Assembly (NCBI GenBank): GCA_946886975.1
Contig: CAMPJV010000165.1
Location: 1 to 6,088, forward strand
Direction: 5' to 3'
DNA length: 6,088 nt
Source of the DNA: an uncultured Taibaiella sp.
GTDB lineage: Bacteria; Bacteroidota; Bacteroidia; Chitinophagales; Chitinophagaceae
Shown: piece by piece, positions 1-6,088 of the stretch
How positions within the stretch are numbered: position 1 is the stretch's first letter
Layout of the letters: the number at the start of each line of letters is the position of its first letter
Notes under the pieces: generated by a model
Database searches by the model: none
What the model saw: only the letters and a program-made list of their open reading frames with translations
What the model was told of the DNA's origin: nothing
Made by a program: the position numbers and the translations under genes

Positions 1-1
1 C

Positions 2-688
2 ATAGAGGGCTGCGCCAAGATCGCGAAGGAGCATAAGCTGATCCTGGTAGTGGATAATACCTTTGCCTCACCATACCTTCAAAACCCACTAGACTGGGGC
101 GCTGATATCGTGCTGCACTCCGCTACGAAATACCTGGGAGGGCACTCGGATGTGGTTCATGGCGCTCTTATAATGAATGATTCAGCACTTGAGGAAAAGC
201 TAAGGTTTATACAGAACAGCTGCGGTGCAGTGCCGGGGCCGCACGATGTGTGGCTGGTGCTGAGGGGAATTAAAACACTACATGTGCGTATGCAGCGCCA
301 CTGCGAGAACGGAAAGGCTATTGCGGAATTCCTTCGGTCGCACCCCAAGGTTTCAAGAGTTTACTGGTGTGGATTCCCGGATCATCCGAACCACAATATT
401 GCAAAGAAGCAGATGAGGGATTTCGGAGGGATGATCTCATTCACGCTGAAGGATGACAGCATTGAGGCTGCGAATAAAGTACTTAGCAAAACAGAACTGT
501 TTTCGCTGGCGGAATCGCTTGGAGGAGTAGAATCTCTAATTGGGCATCCGGCATCGATGACACATGGTTCTATTCCGAGAGAAGAAAGAATAAAGAACGG
601 GTTGTCTGATTCACTTATACGGCTAAGTGTGGGCATAGAAGATGTGGATGACCTAATTGGAGATCTGAAGCAGGCAATAGAAGCTTAA
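2..688 (+). CDS. Cystathionine gamma-synthase/gamma-lyase family PLP enzyme (5' truncated by window edge)
   Basis: PLP-dependent enzyme of the Cys/Met metabolism family (Cys_Met_Meta_PP fold), cytoplasmic, acting in transsulfuration between cysteine and homocysteine/methionine. The reading frame is open from position 2, so the real start lies before the window; the GTG at 50 is an internal valine codon. The window holds 228 codons plus a TAA stop, against a usual family length near 380, so roughly the first 150 residues are missing. Visible landmarks are VVDNTFASPYLQNPL, with the aspartate that contacts the PLP ring nitrogen, and HSATKYLGGHSD, whose lysine (codon 128-130) forms the Schiff base with PLP. 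The C-terminal block is SLGGVESLIGHPASMTH followed by LIRLSVGIEDVDDLI. These motifs are shared by gamma-synthase (MetB) and gamma-lyase (MccB/CTH), and I cannot separate the two from this fragment, so no symbol is given. Bacteroidota homologues are often annotated as gamma-synthase. The gene converges on the GLPGLI gene across a shared terminator. Confidence 0.93.
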   Translation: MEGCAKIAKEHKLILVVDNTFASPYLQNPLDWGADIVLHSATKYLGGHSDVVHGALIMNDSALEEKLRFIQNSCGAVPGPHDVWLVLRGIKTLHVRMQRHCENGKAIAEFLRSHPKVSRVYWCGFPDHPNHNIAKKQMRDFGGMISFTLKDDSIEAANKVLSKTELFSLAESLGGVESLIGHPASMTHGSIPREERIKNGLSDSLIRLSVGIEDVDDLIGDLKQAIEA

Positions 689-724
689 AATAATAAAGCC
701 GGTCTCTGACCGGCTTTATTATTT
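688..724. terminator. Bidirectional intrinsic terminator between convergent genes
   Basis: A perfect 17-bp inverted repeat (688-704 paired with 708-724) surrounds a 3-base TCT loop. The centre is a GC-rich 7-bp stem, GCCGGTC/GACCGGC, flanked by A-rich sequence on the left and T-rich sequence on the right. Either transcript therefore forms a hairpin that ends in a U-rich stretch. The left arm begins on the last base of the PLP enzyme's TAA stop, and the right arm ends 1 base before the TAG stop (726-728) of the minus-strand GLPGLI gene. The whole intergenic space is thus used as one shared terminator. Confidence 0.92.
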
Positions 725-725
725 G

Positions 726-1472
726 CTACAGAATGCTCCACCAGATACTCCGGTGAGCATATTTCCCCCATTTGCTTACGCTGGCATTAATCGTTTCGTA
801 GAGTTCCTTTTGTGTCACCTTCTTTCCCTTGTCAGGAGCTTTAAGGTCCTCAGGCTTGGGCTGGATCATTTCGACCCTTGTAGCTATCCATGTTGTATAA
901 AGTCTTGGTATAGCAATTTCGAGGATCATACCCGGTAAGCCTGCAAACATTTCCGGCCCCCCGCTGGCTATGATGTCTTCTGTATAAAAGGCCACGACAT
1001 AGACACTGTCGAGCATCCGAGCCACAGCCTTGCGGCATTTAAAACCTGCGACCGTACGTATTTCGTCCTGTATCTTCCATTGTAACTTTCTAACACTATC
1101 CTGGACCAGGAACTTTTCTTCGTATATCTTCTTTAGTGCAGCAACCTTCTTACTCTGGAAATCTGTATAGACGATATTCTCAGATGCAGGAGCACTACCC
1201 CAAAAGGACTTTACAGGATTCTCACCTTCACGGCCGGGGCGATAGAGGCTACCTGCAATAGTGAATGAAAGGTCGAAATAAGTGGTGCTGAACTTAGGTA
1301 TCTGCGCTTTCATCTTCTCAAGCCAGGTCTTATTTTCATCATCCATCATATCCTCCATCTGGCGATGCATGTTGACCTTGCGCTCATACTCTATCTTGCC
1401 CTTCATCGTAAACTGTGCATTAGCAAGAACCGGGGCCATCAGAATGATTGCGGCTGTTATTAGTCTTCTCAT
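726..1472 (-). CDS. GLPGLI family secreted protein
   Basis: 248-residue exported protein of the GLPGLI family (TIGR01200), a Bacteroidota family of unknown function named after a conserved motif. Residues 1-20 form a signal peptide: MRRL, then a hydrophobic core and ALANAQ-like ending (VLANAQ), giving predicted cleavage before Q20. The mature protein opens with the typical MKGKIEYERKVN. The later family landmarks are VAGFKCRKAVA (about 141-151), FYTEDI (about 162-167) and GGPEMFAGLPGMILEI (about 171-186). Here the name-giving motif reads GLPGMI rather than GLPGLI. The ATG at 1472 is 3 bases downstream of the stop of the outer membrane barrel gene, so the two almost certainly share a transcript. 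The family is commonly encoded next to TonB-receptor-like barrels, which suggests a periplasmic partner role, but no biochemical activity can be read from the sequence. The gene ends at the shared hairpin at 688-724. Confidence 0.92.
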   Translation of the reverse strand: MRRLITAAIILMAPVLANAQFTMKGKIEYERKVNMHRQMEDMMDDENKTWLEKMKAQIPKFSTTYFDLSFTIAGSLYRPGREGENPVKSFWGSAPASENIVYTDFQSKKVAALKKIYEEKFLVQDSVRKLQWKIQDEIRTVAGFKCRKAVARMLDSVYVVAFYTEDIIASGGPEMFAGLPGMILEIAIPRLYTTWIATRVEMIQPKPEDLKAPDKGKKVTQKELYETINASVSKWGKYAHRSIWWSIL

Positions 1473-1475
1473 AGC

Positions 1476-4286
1476 CTAGTGTTTATCGATTATTCCTGAT
1501 CCAGAATCGTCTGCCGGGGCAATTGCCGGGGACTTAGTGAAGTTCCATATCACCCTAAGCATTCCATAACGACGGATGGTGTTGTAGTTATCCTCAGTCA
1601 CATTGTTGTTCACAGCATAACGCTGAAATCCGATGTTCTGATTCAATATGTCATTGGCATACAGGACTACCTCAAGATTATCTCCCTTCAGGAACTTCTT
1701 ACTGATGTAGGCGTGCCAAAGCAGCACATTATTGTTGCCGTTGAAAGCCGCGACCTGTTGTCTTATTGTGTAGTCTACCTCCGTGCCTATCTCCAGCTTG
1801 AGCGGCAGCTGGACGTTTCCGTCCAGGGCAAGGCTATAGGTGAAGTAGTTAGTTGTAGTTTGATTAAGGCTTGAAGTATTATTATTGAAGGTGACGCTTG
1901 GGGTAAAGCTCAGCTCTCCCTTCTTTTCTTTATCATAACGTGCATCCAGCCTAAGAGTGTAAGAGTTATTGTTGCTTATATTCTTTTCGCCATTCACAAA
2001 GCTTATGTATCTCCCCAGGTTCAGATTTCCTCCCATCCCAATGCGCATATCCAGTTTCCTGATCTGCTTTCCGTAACCACCGTACATATAGCCATTGTAG
2101 TTGCCGTCCACGTTGATGTACTGAAAGTACCTTATGCGGTCGATACCGATAGTTTCAGATCTGCTGATATCATCGTCCACAAATGAGATACCTCCCCCCA
2201 GGTAGGTATATGCACCTGACAGTACCTTATAATCGTTGTACCGGATATTGAACCTGTGGGTGAACTTTTGCATCAGATCAGGATTCCCTATTGAAATGTT
2301 TAGCTGATCGGTATTCTGAACCAAGGGCTGGATCTGCTCGATCGTTGGCTGTTGCGTAGAACCATTATAACTGAGAGAAAAGCTCCTTTGCTGAGCCGGC
2401 CTGTACACAAAGGAAAACCTGGGGAAGAAATTAGTGTAGTCCCGACTGACCTCCTTGCCTGTAAAATTATCCATCTGCTTAAAACCAGTTGCAGCGACCG
2501 ATCCACCTGCTGACACATTTACTTTCTTAAAAACATACCTGAGGTTTGTACCACCAGAATTGGTAAGGACATTGAAATCATACTTACTGCTCAAGGAGTC
2601 AACTAACTCAGTATAGCTTCCATCGGCTGCCTTATTGAATGTGACCCTGTCAGCAAAACTGTTGTTCACGGTAAGTCCATAATCAAGTTCAAGGAACAAA
2701 ACCTTTGATAAAGGCTCTGTGTATGAGGCGCTCCCTGTAAGCACAAAATTCCTGGAGTTATTCTCTTTATTCTGGTTGACAGCTATCGAATTGGGCTTCG
2801 TAAGCACAGTAGTAACAGACTGCAACAAGCTCTCACCCGCGTTCTCCCGATACCTTTCCTCCACCGTGACAGAAAGCGTCCTGCCCTTCTTAGCAAACTT
2901 CTTCCTGTAAGCCAAAGTGGCGTTTAAATACTTTGTAATTGCATCTGTCTTTAGCGTGCGCGAGTTTGAATTAACAACAACATCGTTGTCACCGACAGAC
3001 TCAGCTGAGTAAGTCGTTGTCTTTTCGGTAGATGAATAGCCTGCGTTTGCCGTGACCTTTATCGACGACAACGAATCGACCTTCCATTCAAACAAAGCGT
3101 CCATCCGGTGCCGGTCGCCGATAGCAAAGGCGGAACTACTATCATGAGTGTAATACTGGGAAGTATCAAGGTTATATTGAGTTATCGTATTACCTGCAGT
3201 CTCAATGCTCTGCTGAGCAAATCTGTAGTTGCTGCTCAGGTGCAGTTTATCTGCCTTCCATTTGTTAGAGTAATGGAGCCCACCCGTCCACGAGGTTGGT
3301 ATGCCTTTACCATTGTACTGGCCATTCCAACCTTCAGCCAGGTCATCCTCACCATTACTGGAGTAGATGGTGTAACCATTCTCAGTCACTTCCATATTAG
3401 GATTGCTACTGTACTTATCCTTGTCCTCCCACCCCAACCCTATCTTGCCTGTATTTGCACCGATACCAAAAGCAGACAACTTTCTTTTTCCCTTAAACGC
3501 ATTGATCATTCCCTGGTTTTCGAAGTACCTGTCGGTGCCGCCGCCCAGATTCACTTTGCCGAAGTATCCTTTACGCATGTTGTCCTTCAGGTGCAGGTTT
3601 ATGGTCTTTTCCCTTGTGCCGTCGTCGATCCCGGTAAACTCTGACTGATCGCTTTTTTTGTCGAATACCTGTACTTTCTCAACCGACTTTGCCTGCAGAC
3701 TCTTTGTGACAACCGCTGGGTCATCTGTAAAGAACTCTTCACCGTCCACCAAAATCTTCTGAACCTTTTCGCCCTGAGCTACTACCTCTCCATTCTTGTT
3801 TACCTGAATGCCCGGAAGCTTTTTGAGGAGTTCCTCTACAGTGGCATTCTCACGAACGTTGAAGCTGTCAGCCATGTATTCGACGGTGTCACCTTTGATC
3901 TTAATAGCTCCAACCTGCTGTTTCAGCACAAACTCCGTTAGAAGGTGGGACCTGGACACCATTGGGATGGTTCCCATATCCAGCTCGGGCTTCAAAGGGT
4001 CGAGAGTAATCACGTCCAGGTAGTCAGCGAAGCTGGGGAAGGTGATCATAACGATGTATTTACCCGTGTTTGTGGTATTAACCTGAAAACTACCATCAGC
4101 CGCCGTACGGGTAAAGGCCTCTAGTACAGAATCCGAAGCTCGAATGACCGTAATGGCAGATTGATGGAGCTCTCTTGCGTTAAGCGTGTCTACGACTCTT
4201 CCCTTAATTGCGAATGGCTGCGCATAGAGATTTGTGGACCTGGCGACGAGAGCCAAAAGAACAATGAAGGGCAGGAGGTATTTCAT
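1476..4286 (-). CDS. TonB-receptor-like outer membrane beta-barrel protein with carboxypeptidase-regulatory-like domain
   Basis: 936-residue outer membrane protein, likely of the Bacteroidota 'outer membrane beta-barrel protein' family (OMP_b-brl_3), related to TonB-dependent receptors. From the ATG at 4286: signal peptide 1-22 (MKYLLPFIVLLALVARS, ending LYA|QP); a carboxypeptidase-regulatory-like beta-sandwich at about 25-115 (IKGRVVDT, ADGSFQV); a plug-like segment at about 130-236 (GDTVEYMADSFNV, ELLKKLPGIQVNKNGEVV, KILVDGEEFFTDDP, VEKVQVFDKKSDQSEFTG); then a barrel of about 680 residues rich in alternating aromatic and polar strands. The last strand appears to be YGMLRVIWNF (907-916), followed by an 18-residue polar tail after FTK. 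I see no clear TonB box, so active TonB-driven transport is not shown, and the substrate is unknown. An in-frame ATG at 4304 would add six residues (MHRLHA). I prefer 4286 because it gives a cleaner signal peptide and a longer leader from the candidate promoter; neither start has a Shine-Dalgarno sequence. It is first gene of the operon with the GLPGLI gene. Confidence 0.93.
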   Translation of the reverse strand: MKYLLPFIVLLALVARSTNLYAQPFAIKGRVVDTLNARELHQSAITVIRASDSVLEAFTRTAADGSFQVNTTNTGKYIVMITFPSFADYLDVITLDPLKPELDMGTIPMVSRSHLLTEFVLKQQVGAIKIKGDTVEYMADSFNVRENATVEELLKKLPGIQVNKNGEVVAQGEKVQKILVDGEEFFTDDPAVVTKSLQAKSVEKVQVFDKKSDQSEFTGIDDGTREKTINLHLKDNMRKGYFGKVNLGGGTDRYFENQGMINAFKGKRKLSAFGIGANTGKIGLGWEDKDKYSSNPNMEVTENGYTIYSSNGEDDLAEGWNGQYNGKGIPTSWTGGLHYSNKWKADKLHLSSNYRFAQQSIETAGNTITQYNLDTSQYYTHDSSSAFAIGDRHRMDALFEWKVDSLSSIKVTANAGYSSTEKTTTYSAESVGDNDVVVNSNSRTLKTDAITKYLNATLAYRKKFAKKGRTLSVTVEERYRENAGESLLQSVTTVLTKPNSIAVNQNKENNSRNFVLTGSASYTEPLSKVLFLELDYGLTVNNSFADRVTFNKAADGSYTELVDSLSSKYDFNVLTNSGGTNLRYVFKKVNVSAGGSVAATGFKQMDNFTGKEVSRDYTNFFPRFSFVYRPAQQRSFSLSYNGSTQQPTIEQIQPLVQNTDQLNISIGNPDLMQKFTHRFNIRYNDYKVLSGAYTYLGGGISFVDDDISRSETIGIDRIRYFQYINVDGNYNGYMYGGYGKQIRKLDMRIGMGGNLNLGRYISFVNGEKNISNNNSYTLRLDARYDKEKKGELSFTPSVTFNNNTSSLNQTTTNYFTYSLALDGNVQLPLKLEIGTEVDYTIRQQVAAFNGNNNVLLWHAYISKKFLKGDNLEVVLYANDILNQNIGFQRYAVNNNVTEDNYNTIRRYGMLRVIWNFTKSPAIAPADDSGSGIIDKH

Positions 4287-4477
4287 TGCGTGGAGCCGAT
4301 GCATTAGGCAAGGGAATACAAAAATTGAAGTAATCCTTAATATTTCAAAGGCCCAACATGTTAAAGTTCTTTAGCATAAGGGGAGAAAAGGGGTGAGGAT
4401 TGGCGCGTTTAAACAGTTTCGCTCATGTACCGGCGTGACAAAGCCCATTTCCCTCAGCTACAGTATCCGGTTTCCAT
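4287..4477. other. Divergent intergenic region
   Basis: This stretch of about 190 bases separates the minus-strand barrel operon from the plus-strand small-protein/methyltransferase operon, and it must carry both sets of start signals. The minus-strand promoter candidate is described separately. On the plus strand I find no TAnnTTTG element and no convincing sigma-70-like pair, so the promoter of the rightward operon is not identified. A purine run (AAGGGGAGAAAAGGGG, about 4378-4393) and two 8-base palindromes (AACATGTT at 4355-4362 and GTTTAAAC at 4407-4414) are present, without any clear meaning. Confidence 0.6.
4319..4348 (-). promoter_or_regulatory. Candidate Bacteroidota-type promoter for the barrel/GLPGLI operon
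   Basis: Read on the minus strand, TTG (4348-4346) is separated by 19 bases from AATTTTTG (4326-4319). This matches the Bacteroidota -33 TTG and -7 TAnnTTTG pattern at its usual spacing, with one mismatch in the -7 element (A for the first T). Transcription would begin a few bases downstream, leaving roughly 25-30 bases before the ATG at 4286 but only about 10 before the alternative ATG at 4304. The region is AT-rich, so a chance match is possible. Confidence 0.4.
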
Positions 4478-4639
4478 ATGTATCTTTACTGCGTGATATT
4501 GTTGTATATAGATCCAGGGTCGGGAGCCATTTTTGCGCAAGTGCTGGCTGCAGTTGCCGGAGGTTGCATCTTATTTAAGAACTATATAGTGGGATGGTTC
4601 AGATCGGCTTTTTCTAAAAAGTCCCGGAGTGACAAATAA
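4478..4639 (+). CDS. Small single-pass membrane protein with YIDPGSG motif (53 aa)
   Basis: A 53-residue ORF that is easily missed because of its size. It begins MYLYCVILLYIDPGSGAIFA, continues with a hydrophobic, Ala/Gly-rich helix (about 17-33), and ends in a basic, aromatic tail (KNYIVGWFRSAFSKKSR). This layout, (Y)-IDPGSG, one membrane helix, then a K/R/W/F-rich cytoplasmic-looking end, matches a class of small conserved hypothetical proteins that I recall from many bacteria, often near surface-polysaccharide or NoeA-like methyltransferase genes; that recollection was not checked. The frame is open back to 4439, and the ATG at 4478 is the first ATG in it; the preceding stop is TGA at 4436-4438. 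Its last 11 bases overlap the GTG start of the methyltransferase, in another frame, which points to translational coupling and supports both genes being real. No Shine-Dalgarno sequence is seen. The function is unknown; a membrane anchor or partner for the downstream proteins is inference. Confidence 0.82.
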   Translation: MYLYCVILLYIDPGSGAIFAQVLAAVAGGCILFKNYIVGWFRSAFSKKSRSDK

Positions 4640-5972
4640 CCTGCGGCGATATACTTCTTCACATAAGGATCCTTCCAGCCATGTTTACCAAACTGAGGAC
4701 GGAACAATAGTCAGGAAAATAGAGCCTGATGTTGTACATCTTTTAGAAAAGCACAAACATTTCACACAGATTGAATCAGTCTATTCAGAGACCGAGCAGT
4801 TGTATCAGGTTGAGAAACTACCCCTCCTCTCCTACTACTATGAATATCCATTTCCTTTATTGAAGGATACGGCTTTATTTTACCTGGATAGTCTTGAGGC
4901 ACTATTAAAGGATGGCTATTCTTTGTCGGATGGGACACCATTAAACTGCACTTACACAGGCGCTGGCAAGTTTGAGTTCTTCGATATCGGGTCCATAGTC
5001 CCTTTTGATAAAAATAAAGGATGGGAAGGATACAGGCAGTTCCTGGTAGAATGCTATTTTCCCCTTGTTTACCTCGCGGATTTAAAGGCTATTTATCCAG
5101 GTGCTTTACTACCATTCATCAACGACAGCAGATGGTTCCTAAACGTCCATTTTTCCCTTCGGCAGAAATACCGGCTGCCCAACCTTCTGTTCCGAGATTT
5201 TATCACGCGTTCATTGCACAAGAACCTGGATGCTGGCAAAAGGAAAAAAAGCACAACTATTTCAGCGCAATCCGTGGGCAAGATTATTACTCTTCTGAGA
5301 AGTGCAATTACCAATACTAAATATCAGGTTCCTAAAACAAAGTGGGATGACTACTACAATAATACCATCCTGAAAGATGGTTACCTAGCCGGGAAGAAAA
5401 CCATTTTTGAAGAATTACTTAATCAGGCTGCTGATTCAGCCTCCTTGAAGTGTACTGCTATTGATTGGGGAGCCAATACAGGGCTTTTTTCCGCAATAAT
5501 GGCAGAACATAACAATGTAAAGCTGGTAATTGCCATAGAGTCGGATCACAATGCAGTGGCTGAGCTTTACAGGCGACACAAGAATCATAAAATTGTTCCG
5601 CTACATGTTTCACTCTTCAGTCCAACTCCGGCGGTGGGATTTGAAAATAACAGAGAAAGCCTGCTTTCCCGGTTGTCAGAATGTGTTGACATACAGGTAG
5701 CACTTGGGCTCATCCATCACATGCAACACGATCAGAATCTTAATTATTCTGACATTATGCGGTTCTTCCATGCTAATTCGAAAGACCAATCATTTCTCCT
5801 GGTTGAATATATTGACCCGGTTGATGACAGATATAAGCTAATAAGAAATCCGAATTACCCCTTCGCAGAGGGCAGGGATGCATTCCTTAGTGCTTTGAAG
5901 GAATATTATGTTATACTTGAGAGTCACCAACCGATTTCGACCAGAGAGATCTTCCTGGCAAAGAAAAGATGA
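4629..5972 (+). CDS. NoeA-like class I SAM-dependent methyltransferase with N-terminal kinase-like domain
   Basis: 447-residue, probably cytoplasmic or membrane-associated protein with two parts. The C-terminal half (about 240-447) is a class I SAM methyltransferase. It has glycine-rich motif I AIDWGANTGLFS (277-288), an acidic strand-2 end AIESD (302-306), VALGLIHHM (357-365) where this group has L-A-L-x-H-H, and LLVEYIDPVDDR (390-401) followed by a C-terminal beta region. The N-terminal half (about 15-200) has LKDGYSLSDGTPLNCTY and FEFFDIGSIVPF (115-126), then a WEGYRQF segment (132-138). This resembles the 'LKDA-P-N ... F-D-x-SF' block of NoeA-related proteins, which itself looks like the catalytic-loop and DFG region of kinase folds. 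Rhizobial NoeA is implicated in host-specific nodulation, but the substrate here is unknown. The start is GTG at 4629: the frame closes upstream at TAG 4587-4589, no ATG lies between, and the GTG overlaps the end of the small membrane protein gene. The stop overlaps the next gene's ATG in an ATGA. No DNA-methyltransferase catalytic motif is present. Confidence 0.87.
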   Translation: MTNNLRRYTSSHKDPSSHVYQTEDGTIVRKIEPDVVHLLEKHKHFTQIESVYSETEQLYQVEKLPLLSYYYEYPFPLLKDTALFYLDSLEALLKDGYSLSDGTPLNCTYTGAGKFEFFDIGSIVPFDKNKGWEGYRQFLVECYFPLVYLADLKAIYPGALLPFINDSRWFLNVHFSLRQKYRLPNLLFRDFITRSLHKNLDAGKRKKSTTISAQSVGKIITLLRSAITNTKYQVPKTKWDDYYNNTILKDGYLAGKKTIFEELLNQAADSASLKCTAIDWGANTGLFSAIMAEHNNVKLVIAIESDHNAVAELYRRHKNHKIVPLHVSLFSPTPAVGFENNRESLLSRLSECVDIQVALGLIHHMQHDQNLNYSDIMRFFHANSKDQSFLLVEYIDPVDDRYKLIRNPNYPFAEGRDAFLSALKEYYVILESHQPISTREIFLAKKR

Positions 5973-6088
5973 GTAAGCGAATATTTAGTCAAACCAGGTT
6001 CTGGCTGCTTCTTTACCTGGTTGTTCACGCGATTCTTTTTGCGCTCTATTCCTACTCACTCCTAAAGCCGTTTCAACAATTATGGTCT
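5969..6088 (+). CDS. N-terminus of a membrane protein (truncated by window edge)
   Basis: An ATG at 5969 overlaps the methyltransferase stop (ATGA) and opens a frame that stays open for all 40 codons to the window end. The protein begins MSKRIFSQTRFWLLLYLVVH and continues with a hydrophobic stretch, so residues about 11-33 form a strong transmembrane helix preceded by a basic N-terminus (K3, R4, R10), as expected for a cytoplasmic N-terminal end. The 4-base overlap indicates co-translation with the methyltransferase. Family assignment is not possible from 40 residues. A polytopic enzyme of the sulfatase/phosphoglycerol-transferase type would fit the neighbourhood, but this is a guess. Confidence 0.75.
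   Translation, partial: MSKRIFSQTRFWLLLYLVVHAILFALYSYSLLKPFQQLWS

Noticed and set aside
50..52. GTG as the start of the PLP enzyme gene
   Set aside because: The frame is open to the window edge and the upstream residues (KIAKEHKLILV) continue the family's conserved sequence, so this codon is an internal valine.
3108..3644. 178-residue open frame on the plus strand inside the barrel gene
   Set aside because: It lies wholly antisense to a well-supported coding region, has no recognisable domain and has a cysteine/leucine-rich composition typical of shadow frames.
4355..4414. Palindromes AACATGTT and GTTTAAAC and the small repeat TAAAG-TT-CTTTA
   Set aside because: They are short, single copies in an AT-rich spacer and do not sit at a clear position relative to a promoter; chance occurrence is likely.
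4393..4578. 61-residue plus-strand frame in the intergenic region, starting at GTG
   Set aside because: It overlaps the better-supported 53-residue membrane protein in another frame, has a non-ATG start and shows no domain, signal or membrane pattern.
4629..5972. Possible DNA methyltransferase of a restriction or defence system
   Set aside because: There is no DPPY/NPPY or PC catalytic motif and no neighbouring nuclease or specificity gene; the C-terminal layout fits NoeA-like proteins better.

Overview
The window looks like chromosomal DNA of a Bacteroidota species, perhaps of the Chitinophaga/Sphingobacteria type (the phylum is a fairly safe inference, the family is a guess). The main reasons are a GLPGLI-family secreted protein encoded directly behind a TonB-receptor-like outer membrane beta-barrel protein, the absence of Shine-Dalgarno sequences, and a promoter candidate that resembles the TTG / TAnnTTTG pattern of this phylum.

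Layout. (1) Positions 1-688, plus strand: the C-terminal 60% or so of a PLP-dependent cystathionine gamma-synthase/gamma-lyase family enzyme, cut by the window edge. (2) Positions 688-724: a perfect 17-bp inverted repeat that serves as a shared, bidirectional terminator between two convergent genes. (3) Positions 4286-726, minus strand: a two-gene operon. A large outer membrane beta-barrel protein (carboxypeptidase-regulatory-like domain, plug-like segment, barrel) is followed after 3 bases by a GLPGLI-family periplasmic protein. A candidate promoter lies at 4319-4348. (4) Positions 4287-4477: the divergent intergenic region. (5) Positions 4478-6088, plus strand: a compact run of three overlapping genes. 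These are a 53-residue membrane protein with a YIDPGSG motif, a 447-residue two-domain NoeA-like SAM-dependent methyltransferase, and the start of a membrane protein that runs off the window.

How the genes work together. The methionine/cysteine gene is an ordinary metabolic gene unrelated to its neighbours. The barrel and GLPGLI pair is a recurrent Bacteroidota envelope module whose substrate is unknown. The most interesting part is the third block. Its first two genes overlap by 11 bases and the next two by 4 bases, so they are very probably co-transcribed and translationally coupled. A tiny single-pass membrane protein, a methyltransferase with a kinase-like N-terminal half, and a membrane protein together suggest an uncharacterised membrane-associated module, possibly modifying a surface glycan or lipid. 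That function is inference. No RNA genes, insertion sequences, CRISPR arrays or phage genes were seen.
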